Shown piece by piece: positions 41,883 to 53,900 of a stretch of 64,000 nt of DNA. Location of the stretch: NCBI GenBank assembly GCA_022264855.1, contig JABYQU010000001.1:1426001-1490000 (forward strand), written 5' to 3'. The notes beneath the pieces were generated by a model. That model did no database searches. It was not told where the DNA came from and was given only the letters and a program-made list of their open reading frames with translations. A program made the translations under genes and the position numbers. This DNA comes from Lenzites betulinus (Eukaryota; Basidiomycota; Agaricomycetes; Polyporales; Polyporaceae). Within the stretch, counting starts at the first letter, position 1. Each line of letters begins with the position of its first letter.

Positions 41883-42618
41883 GTCGTATTCAGGGAGGCG
41901 ACGGTCTTGAAGCTGGCCACTTCCTGCGTTGAACACGACGTCTGGCGCATAGTGTGGCATGTCTCGGGGTACTTTGTGGTTCAAGTTGGGCAGACGGCGT
42001 TCGTATGGATGGTATCGCTGTAAACGTGGACTGGGTCTGAATGCCGAAGGTGTCAAGACCTGATTCCAAACCATCAGCCTGAGTATGAATCACAAATAAT
42101 CGAAAGACAACATACCGGCAGATAATCTGCTGCCCCAGCCTCTAAGAGATATTGTTGCCTATCAATGACGTTTGCCACCGCCGTCTCGCAGTGAGGGGGT
42201 AGCGGGGGGCCAAATGGGCTGCCAGTGAGGAGCGCCATCGTGTCGCCGTCGAATGTGGTGTCATAAAGCTGTAGGTTCACAGGTAAGTAAGATACACATA
42301 CGGGTGCGTCTGACGTACGAAGCTCGGGGAACCCATGCTCGTACTGTCCTCTCGTCCGGGATACACCTCGGGCCCGGTGAAGGTGCAACGTTGGGTGCTA
42401 CAGTAGTAACACGGCGGTTGCCCATATAGAGAGCAGTGAGTTCCTTGACGGCCGATTGACATGCTGGAGATCTAGTGACTGAAAGAGGGGTGAGCTGACT
42501 AGGTCGACTGTCAATGGTATGAAAGGGCTCCTCACAAGGGCACGGTGAGCCTGAAAGTTGGCTGTTGTCCCTCGCAGTGGCACTGTGTCATTAAGTACTC
42601 AGATCTCTTGATATCCCT

Positions 42619-43137
42619 TCAGCACTGTATCCTTATCCTCCATGGGTACGAACCATCGCTCACGTGTTGGAAGGTGGGGACTATGAGTTTGATTTCATAG
42701 CCTCCTGTGTCTGGGGACGGAGAATCCTGTGCATCTACGTAGCGCCGTCCACACCGACAGCTCAAGACGTCACGACGTCTTCTGACACCTACGCATACAG
42801 ACTCGGATCAGGTGAGAACAGTGAAATGAACGGGTGCGATTGAACACTTCAAAACCTACCGATTTGTGGTTATACCACACAGAGTCATTACCGTGCGCGC
42901 GTTTGGCATGATCGACTCGTTGACATTGGACTTGAAGTCCAGGCGCAGCCAGCCAACTTCTTGAGCTTCGGGGACGGTAAAGTTAGAGTTCAGTACTCGA
43001 TTAAAGCAACCTAAATTAAGAAGCTTGACAACATTACCTGCACGCCGCCACGCGCAGTACGAGGCTGCCCAGCCCTGAAGCTTGAACGTTTGAACCTCGG
43101 ATTCGCCGTTGCAACAGTCAACGCAAGTCATATACAA
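42619..43137 (-). other. Exon-like segments between gene A and gene B, possible third related gene or 5' part of gene B
   Basis: The minus strand contains coding-like pieces: MTCVDCCNGESEVQTFKLQG and WAASYCAWRRAG, then VGWLRLDFKSNVNESIMPNA, and near the end GGYEIKLIVPTFQH before a GTGAGC donor. Some echo gene A (LIVPTF against LTVPTF; APVHF against PPVHF). GT and AG sites are present, but I could not build a single model that stays in phase. It may be a decayed relative, a small separate gene or upstream exons of gene B. Confidence 0.3.
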
Positions 43138-43252
43138 CGATGCCGCAATCAGAATACGTTCGTACTCTACAGCAATTAAGTACTGGATTCCATATGGTTC
43201 AACGAGCCGCGCCCTTCTCTCGGACTAACGACAAGCCATGCTACTCACTCAT

Positions 43253-44423
43253 CTAAACGGCTCCAGCCATACCAATCACCGGCTGAAGGCTGCTCTTCGA
43301 AACGTGGAAGACGTCTATGAGCACGAGGTCTTCTAATCCACATATCTCGTGCCCCTGAAAGCGCAACGGGGTGCCTTCTTGACGCGCCTGTGTCTAAGGA
43401 GGCGCGTGATGAAATCAGAAAATTGACCGGGTTCGTGAATGGACTATGGAGCATACCAGGAACCGCAGAACCTCCCGTGCTATGATAGCAGATAGCTGTG
43501 CTCTCGTCGGAGGCTTTGCTCGTGCACGAAGGATGTTCGCTTGCCGTTTATATCGGGTACACCCCGGAAACTGTAAAAGGAGCGGACGTTAGCGCTTAGA
43601 GGTACAGCGCAAACCTTAAGCAACAGGAAAGACGGAAGGCACGTACCAACAGCATGATGGTCATCTTCTGTGGGAGGACAACGCCCTCTTCAAAGGCGGC
43701 ACCGTCGCCGTCCACTAAACCACCCGTTTTCTCGTCCAAGGCGGACCGGAGGCCAAACCCATAGAAATGAACGGGGGGAAGCAATGTCACAGAGAGAAGA
43801 CGCGTTTTGTACTTCTCCTGCGGCAATATCTACAACGGGGATGGCTGGTGATCAGCGGTACATTCCGGCTTTCCGCGCCTCTTTCACCATGAACGGGCTT
43901 CCAACGGTGGTAGAGTGATTGTCGGCCTCCGAAAGCTGTGCATTTGACTCGCTGTCGAGAATTACGGCGTGGTGAGGAACATGGGCGGAGTGGTATGGGA
44001 CAGCGTGCGGCTGTGGCATACATCGTGATTAGGGATTGGCACATTATGTTACGCTGCCACCGGAAATGCTGACCATTTCTGGTACTTGTGGTCCTTCGGG
44101 GCGATTTATCGCATCAACAGGTCGATAGTGCGAGCTCATCGGTCTTGAGACGCCAGAAACATCGATAACTTTAGCACCAAGGTTGAGCGCGTACCCGAAT
44201 GAGCCGGATATCGGATCTCCCTGAGCAACCACGACGTCAGTGAGGCCTGTCGCTCAAGCTAGAGTTGAACGCGTACCAAAAATGTTGGCACGGTGAGATT
44301 GATACCGTTTTCTTCGGCACGAGTGGGGGCGACATTCCAAAAGTCACACCAGAGCTTTCCACAACACAAGCAGTGGCCCCCTGGAAAGGCTTGGTGCCCA
44401 AAATTGTCGTCGTCGTAAGACAT
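43253..44423 (-). CDS. Gene A: unknown six-exon protein, intact paralogue of gene B
   Basis: Exons 44423-44277, 44220-44053, 44010-43888, 43829-43647, 43570-43457 and 43393-43253 give 291 residues without a stop. All exon lengths divide by three (all introns phase 0), as in gene B. Marks shared with gene B: N-terminal C-x2-C-x4-C (CLCCGKLWC against CYYCSTQRC), PPVHFYGFGL against PPIDFFGFKL, FPGCTRYKRQANI against FEGYPKYSRQVNV, TRAQLSAIIAREVLRFL against TRGQLARAVAKEMQQFL, and the end LVLIDVFHVSKSSLQPVIGM. No signal peptide, membrane segment or known catalytic motif. The Cys triplet could bind metal. It is transcribed toward gene B; function unknown. Confidence 0.7.
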
Positions 44424-45743
44424 GATCCGGGAAAGCAAGAGGGGGGAAGGGCGAGTATACAGGCAAGCGGGCCGCAAAAGCAAATGGCGAGGCAAATAAG
44501 CGAATCGTAGGGCCTCGACATTGCATTCGTGCGAGTTTTTATATTCCCTAATACCACGGGCGGTGCTGAGTTATCCGCGGATACCTACTTTGCTCGACAC
44601 AGGCCTGGGTATGAGGCTCCGAGTCAGCTGGGGTGTGATTATTATGGTGGTATTGGGTCTATAACGCAGCGCTGAACAAAAATCAAGGGTCAGCCCGGGG
44701 TCGTGTAAACCTTCGGAGCAAGTGCGCAGGATTAAAACGCTTAGCTGGCCCCATCTGTCACCGATATCGACATGCGTCTAGCTCCTGGGTGTATCTGGGT
44801 AGGGTGGGGGCGACAGCTTCGTGCCGCACACGGGCGATGCCGTGCTGTGTGGACGGGTGACCGTGGCTCTCTCTCACCTTCATTGCAACACGCATCATCG
44901 TCTATTTTGGGCGCATGTGGAATTCATCTGGAGTGGTAGCGCGAGTTGACATGCGCAGCTTGCCGTCGTACACTTCGTGTGAGGTATCAGGTACGGTCCT
45001 GTACTCGGACCGGAAGCCGAGGCTGCTAGCTCGGAGTAGCTGCAGGTAAGGCGAGTTGTGTGGTCTGCAGACTATAGAAGCGTATGCTGCACGGATACGA
45101 CGGTAGCAGATGCAAGCTCTGTGCTTGGATTCGAGACGTTCGAATGCTCGAAGGCTGGCTTCAACAGTTTCCCGCCCGGTGGTCCTCCTAGCAACGACGT
45201 GAAACGGCCTAGTCGGACGATCCCGTGAGGGGTATAACATAAAGTTTTGTGTAGCCTGAGAGTGTGTGCGTCAGCGTCGATGTTGGTCTAGTAGGGCCGC
45301 AACATTTGAGTTCACGTTCGACGTCGCACCTTTGTCATTACTATACCAGGCATGCGGGTAGCCCATAAATTGTTGTATGTATCAGATAAACGAGTTTATG
45401 TGCCTGCTACGCAGAAATTTGATGACAGATGAGCGGGCTGCCGTACCCGCCGTACCGGTGGGTGGTCGTCCTGGGAGAAGTGTGCACACAACTTTAGCGC
45501 GCGGAGGTACAGCTAGACGATGGGAAGCGCCCATGGGTAAATTGGGAGAGTCGAGTGCGGCGAAGTGGTTGTGCTCATTTCGGACAACTCTCGAGTCATC
45601 GCAGGCTGTACAAAGGCTCCGTACTTGCTCGACGGCCGCTTTGGATGCTCGTTACTCTTCGCCTCGCTCTACGACACCCTCGGAATCCATCCGCCACACT
45701 CTCTGTATATACTCCGCATCTGAGCCTCCGTCGAAACGCCACC
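44424..45743. other. Intergenic, no secure gene
   Basis: Promoter regions of gene A and the CysRS gene. A minus-strand frame at 45240-44902 (112 codons, ending TSHEVYDGKLRMSTRA...) could be coding but has no recognisable family and no clear introns. A TATATA lies about 25-30 bp before the CysRS ATG (near 45715). Confidence 0.5.
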
Positions 45744-48700
45744 ATGGCCGTCCAGCAGCCTCCGTGGTCTCTGCCAACCCAGAAGTCGCCGGAGCCCACC
45801 CTCAAGGTCTACAATTCGCTAACGCGCACAAAAGTCGGTTCCCCTTCCAAGCTCATCGTCTCTACCCCGTGCTGTATCTGAGGCTCGTCTGCCGCAGACG
45901 GAGTTCGTCCCGATCAATGGGCGTCATGTGAAATGGTACAACTGCGGTCCCACTGTATACGATGCATCTCATATGGGACATGCCAGGTGAGTTATGCTTT
46001 ATAATGATGTATTCGGTGAGATTCCAATGCTCGCGGCGTGTCCAGAAACTATGTCACCCAAGACGTGCTCCGGAGGATCATGACGGACTACTTCGGCTAC
46101 CAAGTCCACTTCGTCATGAATATTACCGACATAGATGACAAGGTGAGACTCCAAGATGGCACCCTTGTCCTGGGCATGCCATTCACCTGTTCCCGTAGAT
46201 CATCATCGGGGCCCGCCACAAACATCTCGTCTCGAACCTCCACTCGGAAACGACTGGCCTCACGCAAGCACTGGTCGACCAAGTGGTCGACGCTTGGATC
46301 TCCTACGTGCAGTCGAAAGTAGCCAAAGGCTTGCCCGAATCCGAGCGACCACCAGCGGGGAGCGAGAGGGCACAGTGGCCGAAGCTTGCTGAACGGTTTC
46401 GGGATAAGGAATGGAGGCAACAGGGATTGCAGAAAGACGAAAAGTTCGAGATGCACTTCAAAGCTGCTGTAAGTCCGAACCCCGTCCACATGGGATTCTC
46501 CTCTCAACATGTGCTTGCCCGTCAGAATGTCACCTACGATGCTGTGCTTAGAGCGGAAGAGCAGCTCAAGTCCGGACAAGCAGGCATTGAGAATGCGCAT
46601 GCACTGATTACTCTTGCTAAAGACGTGCTTGCTCTTTCCTTGGACAAGCAGGTATGGGCGGATATATGTCTAATCGACCTACCCCTCACCTGGAACAGTT
46701 TGGCAGCACCGTCAGCGACCATACGATCTTCCGTTCACTTGCGGCGTACTGGGAGGATGAATTCTTCAAGGACATGCGCCGACTCCGTGTGCGGGAGCCA
46801 GATACGCTCACACGCGTAACGGAATGCGTTCCGGAGATTGTTGACTTTGTCAAGGGCATCGTTAAGAACGGGTACGGGTACGAAGTCGACGGCAGCGTGT
46901 ACTTCGACACTCGCACGTTTGACAAGGCGGATAACCATTCCTACGCCAAACTCGAACCATGGAGCAAAGGCAATCGTGAGCTACTCGAGGAGGGGGAGGG
47001 CGCCCTCTCCGCTGCTACCGGCCGGCGCTCCCCCGCCGACTTCGCACTCTGGAAGGCATCGAAGCCGGGAGAGCCTTCATGGCCATCGCCGTGGGGCCCG
47101 GGGCGCCCGGGCTGGCACATTGAGTGCTCGGTCATGGCGTCTGCAATTTTTGGCGACGGTATGGACATCCACTCCGGCGGCATTGATCTCGCATTCCCCC
47201 ATCACGATAACGAGCTCGCGCAATCCGAGGTACGCGCGCTGTCTCTGGTCTTACCGGAAAGGCTAACCATACATGACAGGCTTATCACGAATGCTCATCA
47301 TGGGTGAACTACTTCATTCACACGGGACACCTGCACATTGAAGGCCTCAAGATGAGCAAGTCGCTGAAGAATTTCATTACGATCGACGTCAGTGCGGGCG
47401 TCATGGATACTGTGTCCCGTACCTATTCTGACGGCGCTCCGCGACGCCTTCATAGGAAATTCTGCAGAAGTACAGCGCGCGCCAGTTGCGCCTGGCGTTC
47501 TTGACGCAGCTCTGGAACGCCAAGGTTGACTTCTCCGAGAGTCTGATGACAGGGGAAGTGCGGGGCATCGAGATCGCCTTCAACGTACGTCCCTGCAACC
47601 TTATTCTCCGCTGCGTACATGTCGTAACGTCCTGCAATCACGGCAGAACTTCTTCACGACCGTCAAGGCGCTTGTAAGCCAGGCGGAAGCGGAAGGGCCG
47701 AAGCTCGACGGGAAGAACCGCTTCGGGCAGGCCGAGCGGGAGCTGACAGACAGGTAAAACAGGTCCTGGAAGTCTCTCTACCCTAATCTAGCGCGCTCAC
47801 GCTCGTCTGGCTTCTCTTCCCAGCCTGCACGCCAGCCAGGATGCTTTCCGTGCGGCGCTCTGCGATTCATTCAACACGCCCGAGGCTATCAATGTCCTCC
47901 GCGACATCGTGTCGAAGACGAACGTGTACATGAAGGCGCCCAATGGGAACCTCGAGATTGGGCTCGTCCAGCGTGTCGCGCGCTGGGTGGGCGACATGCT
48001 CCGGATGTTCGGCCTCGGCGAGGGCGAGTCGCAGGAAATTGGCTGGGGTCAGGAGCGCAGCGCGTCTGAGGGCGGCGTCAACGTACGTCCTCCCTACTTC
48101 CCCCGCTATCCCCCGTTTGGACTTGAATGGCGAGCAGGGGGTGGTCGGCGCCCACTAATCCGTGCTAACCATCGTTACGCCAGCGCGAAGAGGTGCTTAT
48201 GCCCTACCTCCGCACACTATCCTCTTTCCGGGACGGCGTACGAAAGCTTGCGATTGCAAAAGGCGACAGTGCGTTGAAGGACATCCTGACGCTCTCGGAC
48301 AAACTCCGCGACGTTGATCTCGTGCCGCTCGGCGTGGCCCTAGATGACCAGGAAGGTACGTCCCACGCGCTTGTCTGATATGTCTGATAACCTACTCACT
48401 GTGCGCTTGTGTGATTGACTGCCTGTCTCTGTATGGTGAATGACGGATCGTGTGTTCGGTAATGGCTTGCCATTCCTTCCAATCGCCCCCATCTCGTCCT
48501 CCACCCCGGCGGTTGGCTCGCGTTGGCTCGCGTCTGAACAGACGGCAAGGCGCTCGTTAAGCTCGTGTCACCAGAAGAGCTCGTCAAGGCGCGCGAGGAG
48601 AAGCGCGCACTGGTGGAGGCCAAGACGGCGCGCAAGGCAGCCGCCGTGGAGGCAGAGCGACAGAAGCGTCTCGCGGCCCTCGAAAAGGGGCGCGTCCCGC

Positions 48701-48906
48701 CGCAAGAGCTGTTCCGCGTCCCGAACGTAGCCGAGGGGCTTTATGGCAGCTGGGACGACAATGGGGTCCCGCTCACCGATGGCGAGGGCAAGGAGCTGAG
48801 CAAGAGCGCGAGCAAGAAGGTGCAGAAGGAATGGACCCTGCAGAAGAAGCGCCACGATGATTTTCTGGAGTGGCAGAAGCAGCAGCAGCAAGGGGGCGAG
48901 CAGTGA
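45744..48906 (+). CDS. CARS1: Cysteinyl-tRNA synthetase
   Basis: Class I synthetase charging tRNA-Cys. Twelve exons: 45744-45833, 45898-45986, 46046-46142, 46199-46468, 46526-46651, 46699-47229, 47280-47387, 47456-47584, 47647-47753, 47824-48082, 48184-48355 and 48542-48906; 780 residues in phase. The start ACCATGG is an ideal context. Motifs: [19 protein letters not shown] (zinc Cys and HIGH-type HMGH), [18 protein letters not shown] (zinc Cys), [19 protein letters not shown] and KMSKSLKN (ATP binding). A eukaryote-type insertion follows ITDIDDK. The C-terminus is a basic helical tail rich in Lys/Glu/Gln ([20 protein letters not shown]). The last intron (48356-48541) is long and contains a direct repeat of gttggctcgc just before the acceptor. 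No mitochondrial presequence is visible; an upstream alternative start was not found. Confidence 0.95.
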
Positions 48907-49077
48907 TGGGCGCTCTATAGCCCCTGGGGCCGGTTCTGTTCTTTGCTCATCGCTGTAGATTTACCTTCACACATGTGTACAATGCTCTGCTCGCTTCTAT
49001 TTGTGGGCGCATTCGGATCCCCGCGAGCGTCCCAACATATCTAGTGATGTGAAGAGCCTCGCGGTCGCTACACGTTG

Positions 49078-49823
49078 CTACCAGTCGCACGCGTCGACGA
49101 CAAGCTTGGCTATTTTCTCGAGTCCCGCCTTGTCCCGCTCGTCGAACCCGGACAGGGCTAGGCAGTCCAGATCGAACACGCCGATGGCCTGTACCGAGCC
49201 AGACACCGTCAAAAGCAACGGACAAACCACCTCGCTTTTCGTTTCCCCGTCGCAAGCGATGTGTCCGGGATATGCGTCGACGTCTTGGACAAGAACGGTC
49301 TGTTTTTGGAGGTACGCGTCGGCGCAAACACCCCGCGCACGCTCCGGCGAGACATTGATCAGCTGGCACGCGGGTTTCCCGCAGAAGGGCCCGAGGAGCA
49401 GCCGAGCAGGCTGGTCATGCTGGGGCTCCGCTTTCGCGGCGACGGTCGGCGCAGGGAAGAGCTCGGAGTTGAGGTAAAAGCCTGTGGCATCAAGAATGTG
49501 ATCAGTAGCCGATCAGCATCATCCCGGTATTGGGACTGGCGCAAAAAGGGCACTGACCGCACCAGTTGACCATGCGCTCGTCGGTGCCGAACTCGGGGAA
49601 CGCCTGGAGGGCGTTAAAGACGAGCGAGGACGCGTTGGCGAGATTCGTGACCTGGATAACGGTGCAGGGTCAGCGATCCCGTCCGCGCAACGACGATACA
49701 CAAGTCCAAACACACCCAACTGCGTTGTCCCGCCAGGAGGTGGCTGAGCTGCTCGTGGACGTGGGCCCAGAACCCGTCCTTGTCCAGTCCGGGCGGGATC
49801 ATCGCGGAGTCTGCGTGCGGCAT
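49078..49823 (-). CDS. fRMsr: Free methionine-(R)-sulfoxide reductase (GAF domain)
   Basis: Exons 49823-49716, 49651-49558 and 49481-49078 give 201 residues in phase. It reduces free Met-R-sulfoxide in the cytosol as antioxidant defence. One GAF domain fills the protein: WVTNLANASSLVFNAL, ERMVNWCGFYLN, LLLGPFCGKPACQLINV, then the family cysteines in RGVCADAYLQK and DAYPGHIACDGETKSEVVCP, and IGVFDLDCLALSGFDERD. The Cys in GVCADA and the Cys in HIACD correspond to positions conserved in fRMsr of yeast (YKL069W) and bacteria. It is convergent with CysRS (171 bp between ends) and divergent from the GLTP gene (252 bp between starts), which may share a promoter region. Confidence 0.9.
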
Positions 49824-50075
49824 CCTGCTCGATCTGTACGTTGTGGGTGCTCGGCGCGCCGTACTGTGGTTGTGGTCGTCGTTCGAGGTTCGTACTCACA
49901 CAAGATGGTCGGTGATCAATAATTGGTACCTAGCACGCCACTTCGAGTAAGCAGAGGTCTACAAGGGGAGATTAGATAAGATCAAGCCGGCATCATGATA
50001 TCGCTTCGATCGTCGAGTATACAGCCTCGTGCCAACACTCTCGTTCTTGCTTAATACCACCACGAATCGTCTCCA

Positions 50076-50929
50076 ATGGCCCCCTATCTCGAAACTGTGA
50101 AGGTACGAAGCGCGTGGTGCACAGGAGTAGCGCAGGGCGCTGAGAGCTGGTAGTCTTTCGCGGACGTTCCGATCACCGACGCTGGCGTCGACACCCTTGC
50201 TTTCCTCGAAGCGGCGCAGGGCGTCGTCGGCTTGTTCGGTGAGGTGGCGCATACGTGTGCTGCGTACGATTCTCAAGCAGCTACTGATTGTTTCACAGAC
50301 CTGCTCGGCTCGGCCGCTTTCACTGCCGTCCAGAGCGACTTGAAAGGAAACATCACCGTGAGCCTAGACCGCTCGCGCACTAACTGCATGCAGAGAATCT
50401 AAGACAGCGCCCCTCAGAAAGTCCGCGCTCGCTACGACGCGGCGCCCGAGAAGTCGACCACTCTCGAGCTGCTCGTCGTGAACGAGAAGGGCGAGAAGAA
50501 GCGCACGGCCACCGAGGGCCTCATGTGGCTGCTCCGTGGCCTCTCCTTCACCTGCAAGGCCTTGCAGGCCGCGCAGGCGAACCCTACGGAGGAGCTCGCA
50601 GCTGCGTTCAGCAAGTCGTACGAGTCCACGCTCAAGAAATTCCACAACTTCGTCGTGAAGGGCATATTCTCTGTCAGTTCCGCGTATGGCGCTCCCCAGG
50701 CTTGTTCCATGTGACTGACTGCGCCGCGGGGTCCGCACAGGTCGCGATGAAAGCCTGCCCGTATCGCGCCGACTTCTACTCGAAGCTCGCTGCGGACCCT
50801 GCAGGCGGGCCTTCGGTCCCTGCAGACAAGCTCAACGAGGAGCTCAACAAATGGCTGGCGGCGCTCGCAGCCATCGTGACCCGCCTGGAGGACTTCTACG
50901 AGAAGGGTGGGCACGGCAAGGGCTTCTGA
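50076..50929 (+). CDS. Glycolipid transfer protein (GLTP fold, HET-C2-like)
   Basis: Exons 50076-50102, 50154-50238, 50299-50357, 50418-50672 and 50741-50929 give 204 residues in phase. It moves glycosphingolipids between membranes in the cytosol. The sugar-recognition residues are visible: D, N and K in SDLKGNITKV, W in GLMWLLRGLSFTCKAL, and H in LKKFHNFVVKGIFS, matching the D48/N52/K55/W96/H140 set of human GLTP. C-terminal residues (CPYRADFYSKLA, LAAIVTRLEDFYEKGGHGKG) complete the all-helical fold. Length matches the family. The fungal relative HET-C2 of Podospora acts in heterokaryon incompatibility; that role is not implied by sequence alone. Confidence 0.93.
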
Positions 50930-53900
50930 GACTCGCGCATCCATACCCGCCAATTTACGAACACATGTATAGCACGCCCTCATGGAATCATAGCTGGACG
51001 TTTGTAGCATCACCGCCTGGGAGCCGCCGCAGCACCTCGACGGGTGCCCGCTGCCCGCGGGGCTGGCGCCGAAGTGCGGAAGCATATGCGCGGGTGTCGA
51101 CCCGTCAGTCAGGCTCCCGCTAGAAGCGCGTCGTGCGTGCGATGCCGCCTCGATGCGTGCGCTCGAGGCCCTGTCGTTCTTGCTAGCACAGAATAGACGC
51201 GGCGCATTACGCGCGGTCGTCCCAAGCGGCCGTCGGAGGTGTGACCAGCGACTCGGAACCTAGGAAGCCCAGGCTCTAGACCGCGCAGGGCTCGATGGCC
51301 GGCGGCGGTCGGCACTGTGATTGGTACGGCTAGCGGGATTGCATATTCTGAAAGAGCATAGGATGAGCGTGCGCCGTGCGGAGGGCACGCACCCAAAGCA
51401 TGAGTCAACAAATCAGAAAGAAGGGTCACTCGCCCACTCAAAACAGCCGAGCACCTTGACCCTATGCCGGCGGTAGCTGCTTCGCCTGCGCGATGTCTGT
51501 CAGGCTGAGCGCGAGTACACGGGAACAGGGAGGAGCCTAGAGCGGGCCCTATTGCTTACGATGCCCGATGGTTTGCCCATCGTCGTCATTGGTCCAGAGC
51601 ATTGAGCGCAAGGGCTAGATCCTGGGTGTACAAGTGAAACGGACGGCCGCATTCGCGCGCACAATAGCCGAGGTATCTCATCTGCACGCCCTAGAAAGAA
51701 GCATCGCGCAGCGCAATATCGGACTGAAGAAGAGAGATAAAAAGAAGCCGAGAAAACGCGAACGTCATGGGAAACGGACAGCCCAGCCAACGAAGCCGAT
51801 CGCCATTGGGCGTGTTTGACACAGCCCTGGAAGGAGGGGTCAGCAGGTCGTGCACGCCCAGTTCCATGCGAGGGGTGAGGCCGGCTGGTATGTGGCTTTG
51901 CAAGGAAACGCGTTAGTACCAGGTCGGCGGTGTACGTTCTGTCACGCGGCGCAACGCACCTGTCTGCCATGGCCCCCACCACCCTCGTGCCCGGAATGTG
52001 TGCGTACCTGGGCTGTCGAGCCAAATGGAAGTTTATCAGCGGGCTAGAAGCGGGCGGGAGCTGATCGGGGGGTGAGAAGGGGACATGGCTGAAGTCACCT
52101 TCCGCACGGCGGGGGCGGGGGGCCAGGGCGCCGCACACGTACAAGCTGGGTAATGCAACCCTGCAGCTGACGAGCACCCCGGCGCCCACGCCCCTGAAAA
52201 TAGCTTAGTGCACCTATCGGGGGCAAAGAGCGTGCCGATAAGCATGCGGGCTGGGCGGTTGGCGGTCGCAGGAAGCATAACCCGAAGCACACACCGGCGC
52301 GGTGGGTACGGACAAGCGGCCAGGCTCCCACTAAGAAGCTTTGAGCCATAACGAGTAAGTGCGTGTCCAGACCGTGGATAGGTCATGAAAGAGTGCGGCC
52401 CCCGAACGCTACGGCGCACCGGTGGAATTAATCCTCGAGGCATTGTTACCGGGCGGCATGACGCGCACATAGCAATGCCTGCGGTACGAACGGGGGTGGT
52501 TGAGGGCAGGCGGGTGCTCCGTAGTTGAAACAGCCCTGTTGTTGCGTGATACGGAACACGGAACAAGGCTGCCTTACCCATCAGCTTCGCTCCGTCAATA
52601 TGTTTGGCATCTGCGCCTGCGTGATGTGCCGAGGCCTGTTTGAGCAGTGAGGTCTCCTTTTCTGTCAGCTGCGAAGAACGCGGAGGCCTCGCCGCACGCG
52701 TCCGATGTATGTCGAAGATGGACCCGACCAGCGGCGTGTTCACAGGCGGCACTGAGAGAACAGGTCGGGTGGAGCTTATTAACGTCCTCGCGCTGGTTCC
52801 ATATTGCCCCGAGGGCCCGACATCACGTAGTACATACCCAGACAAGGCTTCCCATTGACTATCAGATGGGCCGGTTTTCTCCAACGGACTTCCACAGAGA
52901 TTGCCGAGGGTTGGAGAACCCGCATTGAAGCCGCAGGGGCGAGATCGTGGTGGGGAGGAACCCTCGGCTCTCAGGGATGATTTTCTTGGAGTTCGAATTA
53001 ACACAGCGTGGAGCCGCTCCAGGAACGCCAACACGGCGTCCCTGGGTGAATGTTAGGCGTCCGGAGGACACCATGCCGCGCCCGCGGGGGGAGAGCACGA
53101 GGGGGGGCACTAAAATGGCGGCTGGTCAGCGCGCCCAGGATGTGAAAACGGGCGGAGAAACCTGAGACCAATGGCGGTGGGATGGGGTCCATGCTGTGAT
53201 GATATGAGATAAACAAAGACGCACCGGTAAACCTTTCTGAGTTGCACGGAACGCAATTCGAGCCACCTGCGCAAAGGGTCCAGAGCGCATGCCAGTCGCG
53301 GCCGCGAGTTAGACCTAGGACGCGCGACGTGCGCATGTCACAAGGGACGGGCGGGCGGTCGGCTGTGGCACGCCTTCATTACCTTAGGGGAGGTGTGCCA
53401 GCGTACCGTTGCGGTTGTGCCTCGTTTGGGGGGTCGAGCAAAACGCCCAACGTCGAGGTGAAACGATCGAGGCCCATGGTCCGGACGCACGCAACGGTGC
53501 CCATCGCCAGGCCTGCAATTCAAACATCTGGGGTCAGGGAGCACAAGCTCGCGAGAACGAGACGATGGCGCTCTGCGCGTAAAACTGACCTTCACGTTGG
53601 AATTAGGACGTCCTTCACGGCGCGGCTCGAGTAGCACGGGCTGTATATAGGCATTCTGCCGCACCAGTTTGCGTCTTTGGGAAGGATTAGCCTTTACCGG
53701 GTAATGCGCGTTTAGAGCGCTGGCAGGTGGAGACGACTCCATGGGGCGCGAACGAGTGGCCTTCCACGGTGCCAACGCGAAGACGGAGTGTACGATCGGG
53801 GGTGCGCACGCCGCAGGACTGCGTACCCGCCCCTGCACGCGTGCGGCTGAATGGGCTCGTAGCGCCAGGGCTCTGTCGGCCACATACGGTTGGAACGGCC

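Larger units (their letters stand above)
34435..42462 (-). pseudogene. Gene B: unknown six-exon gene disrupted by a Ty3/gypsy element
   Basis: Exons in sense order: 42462-42319, 42268-42116, 42059-41878 plus 35177-35057 (exon 3, split by the retroelement), 34997-34812, 34757-34635 and 34569-34435. Skipping the element and one TGCGG copy gives 347 codons without a stop; every intron is phase 0. Near the N-terminus is a C-x2-C-x4-C motif (CYYCSTQRC). Other marks are DVPPIDFFGFKL, FEGYPKYSRQVNVW, LTRGQLARAVAKEMQQFL and a C-terminus LVLIDVRRVSKSTIQPTIGI. It is paralogous to gene A at 43253-44423. No signal peptide or membrane segment. I recall similar short unnamed proteins in other Agaricomycetes but know no function. 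As it stands the gene should be non-functional. Confidence 0.72.

Noticed and set aside
43787..44044. Alternative frame through gene A exon 3 (Arg-rich)
   Set aside because: It needs a different splice pattern and lacks similarity to gene B; the phase-0 model with a 58-bp intron at 43,830-43,887 aligns with gene B throughout.
52036..53034. 332-codon open frame on the minus strand
   Set aside because: No domain, biased Arg/Pro/Ser/Thr composition, overlapping frames on the other strand and no intron signals; GC-rich DNA opens such frames by chance.
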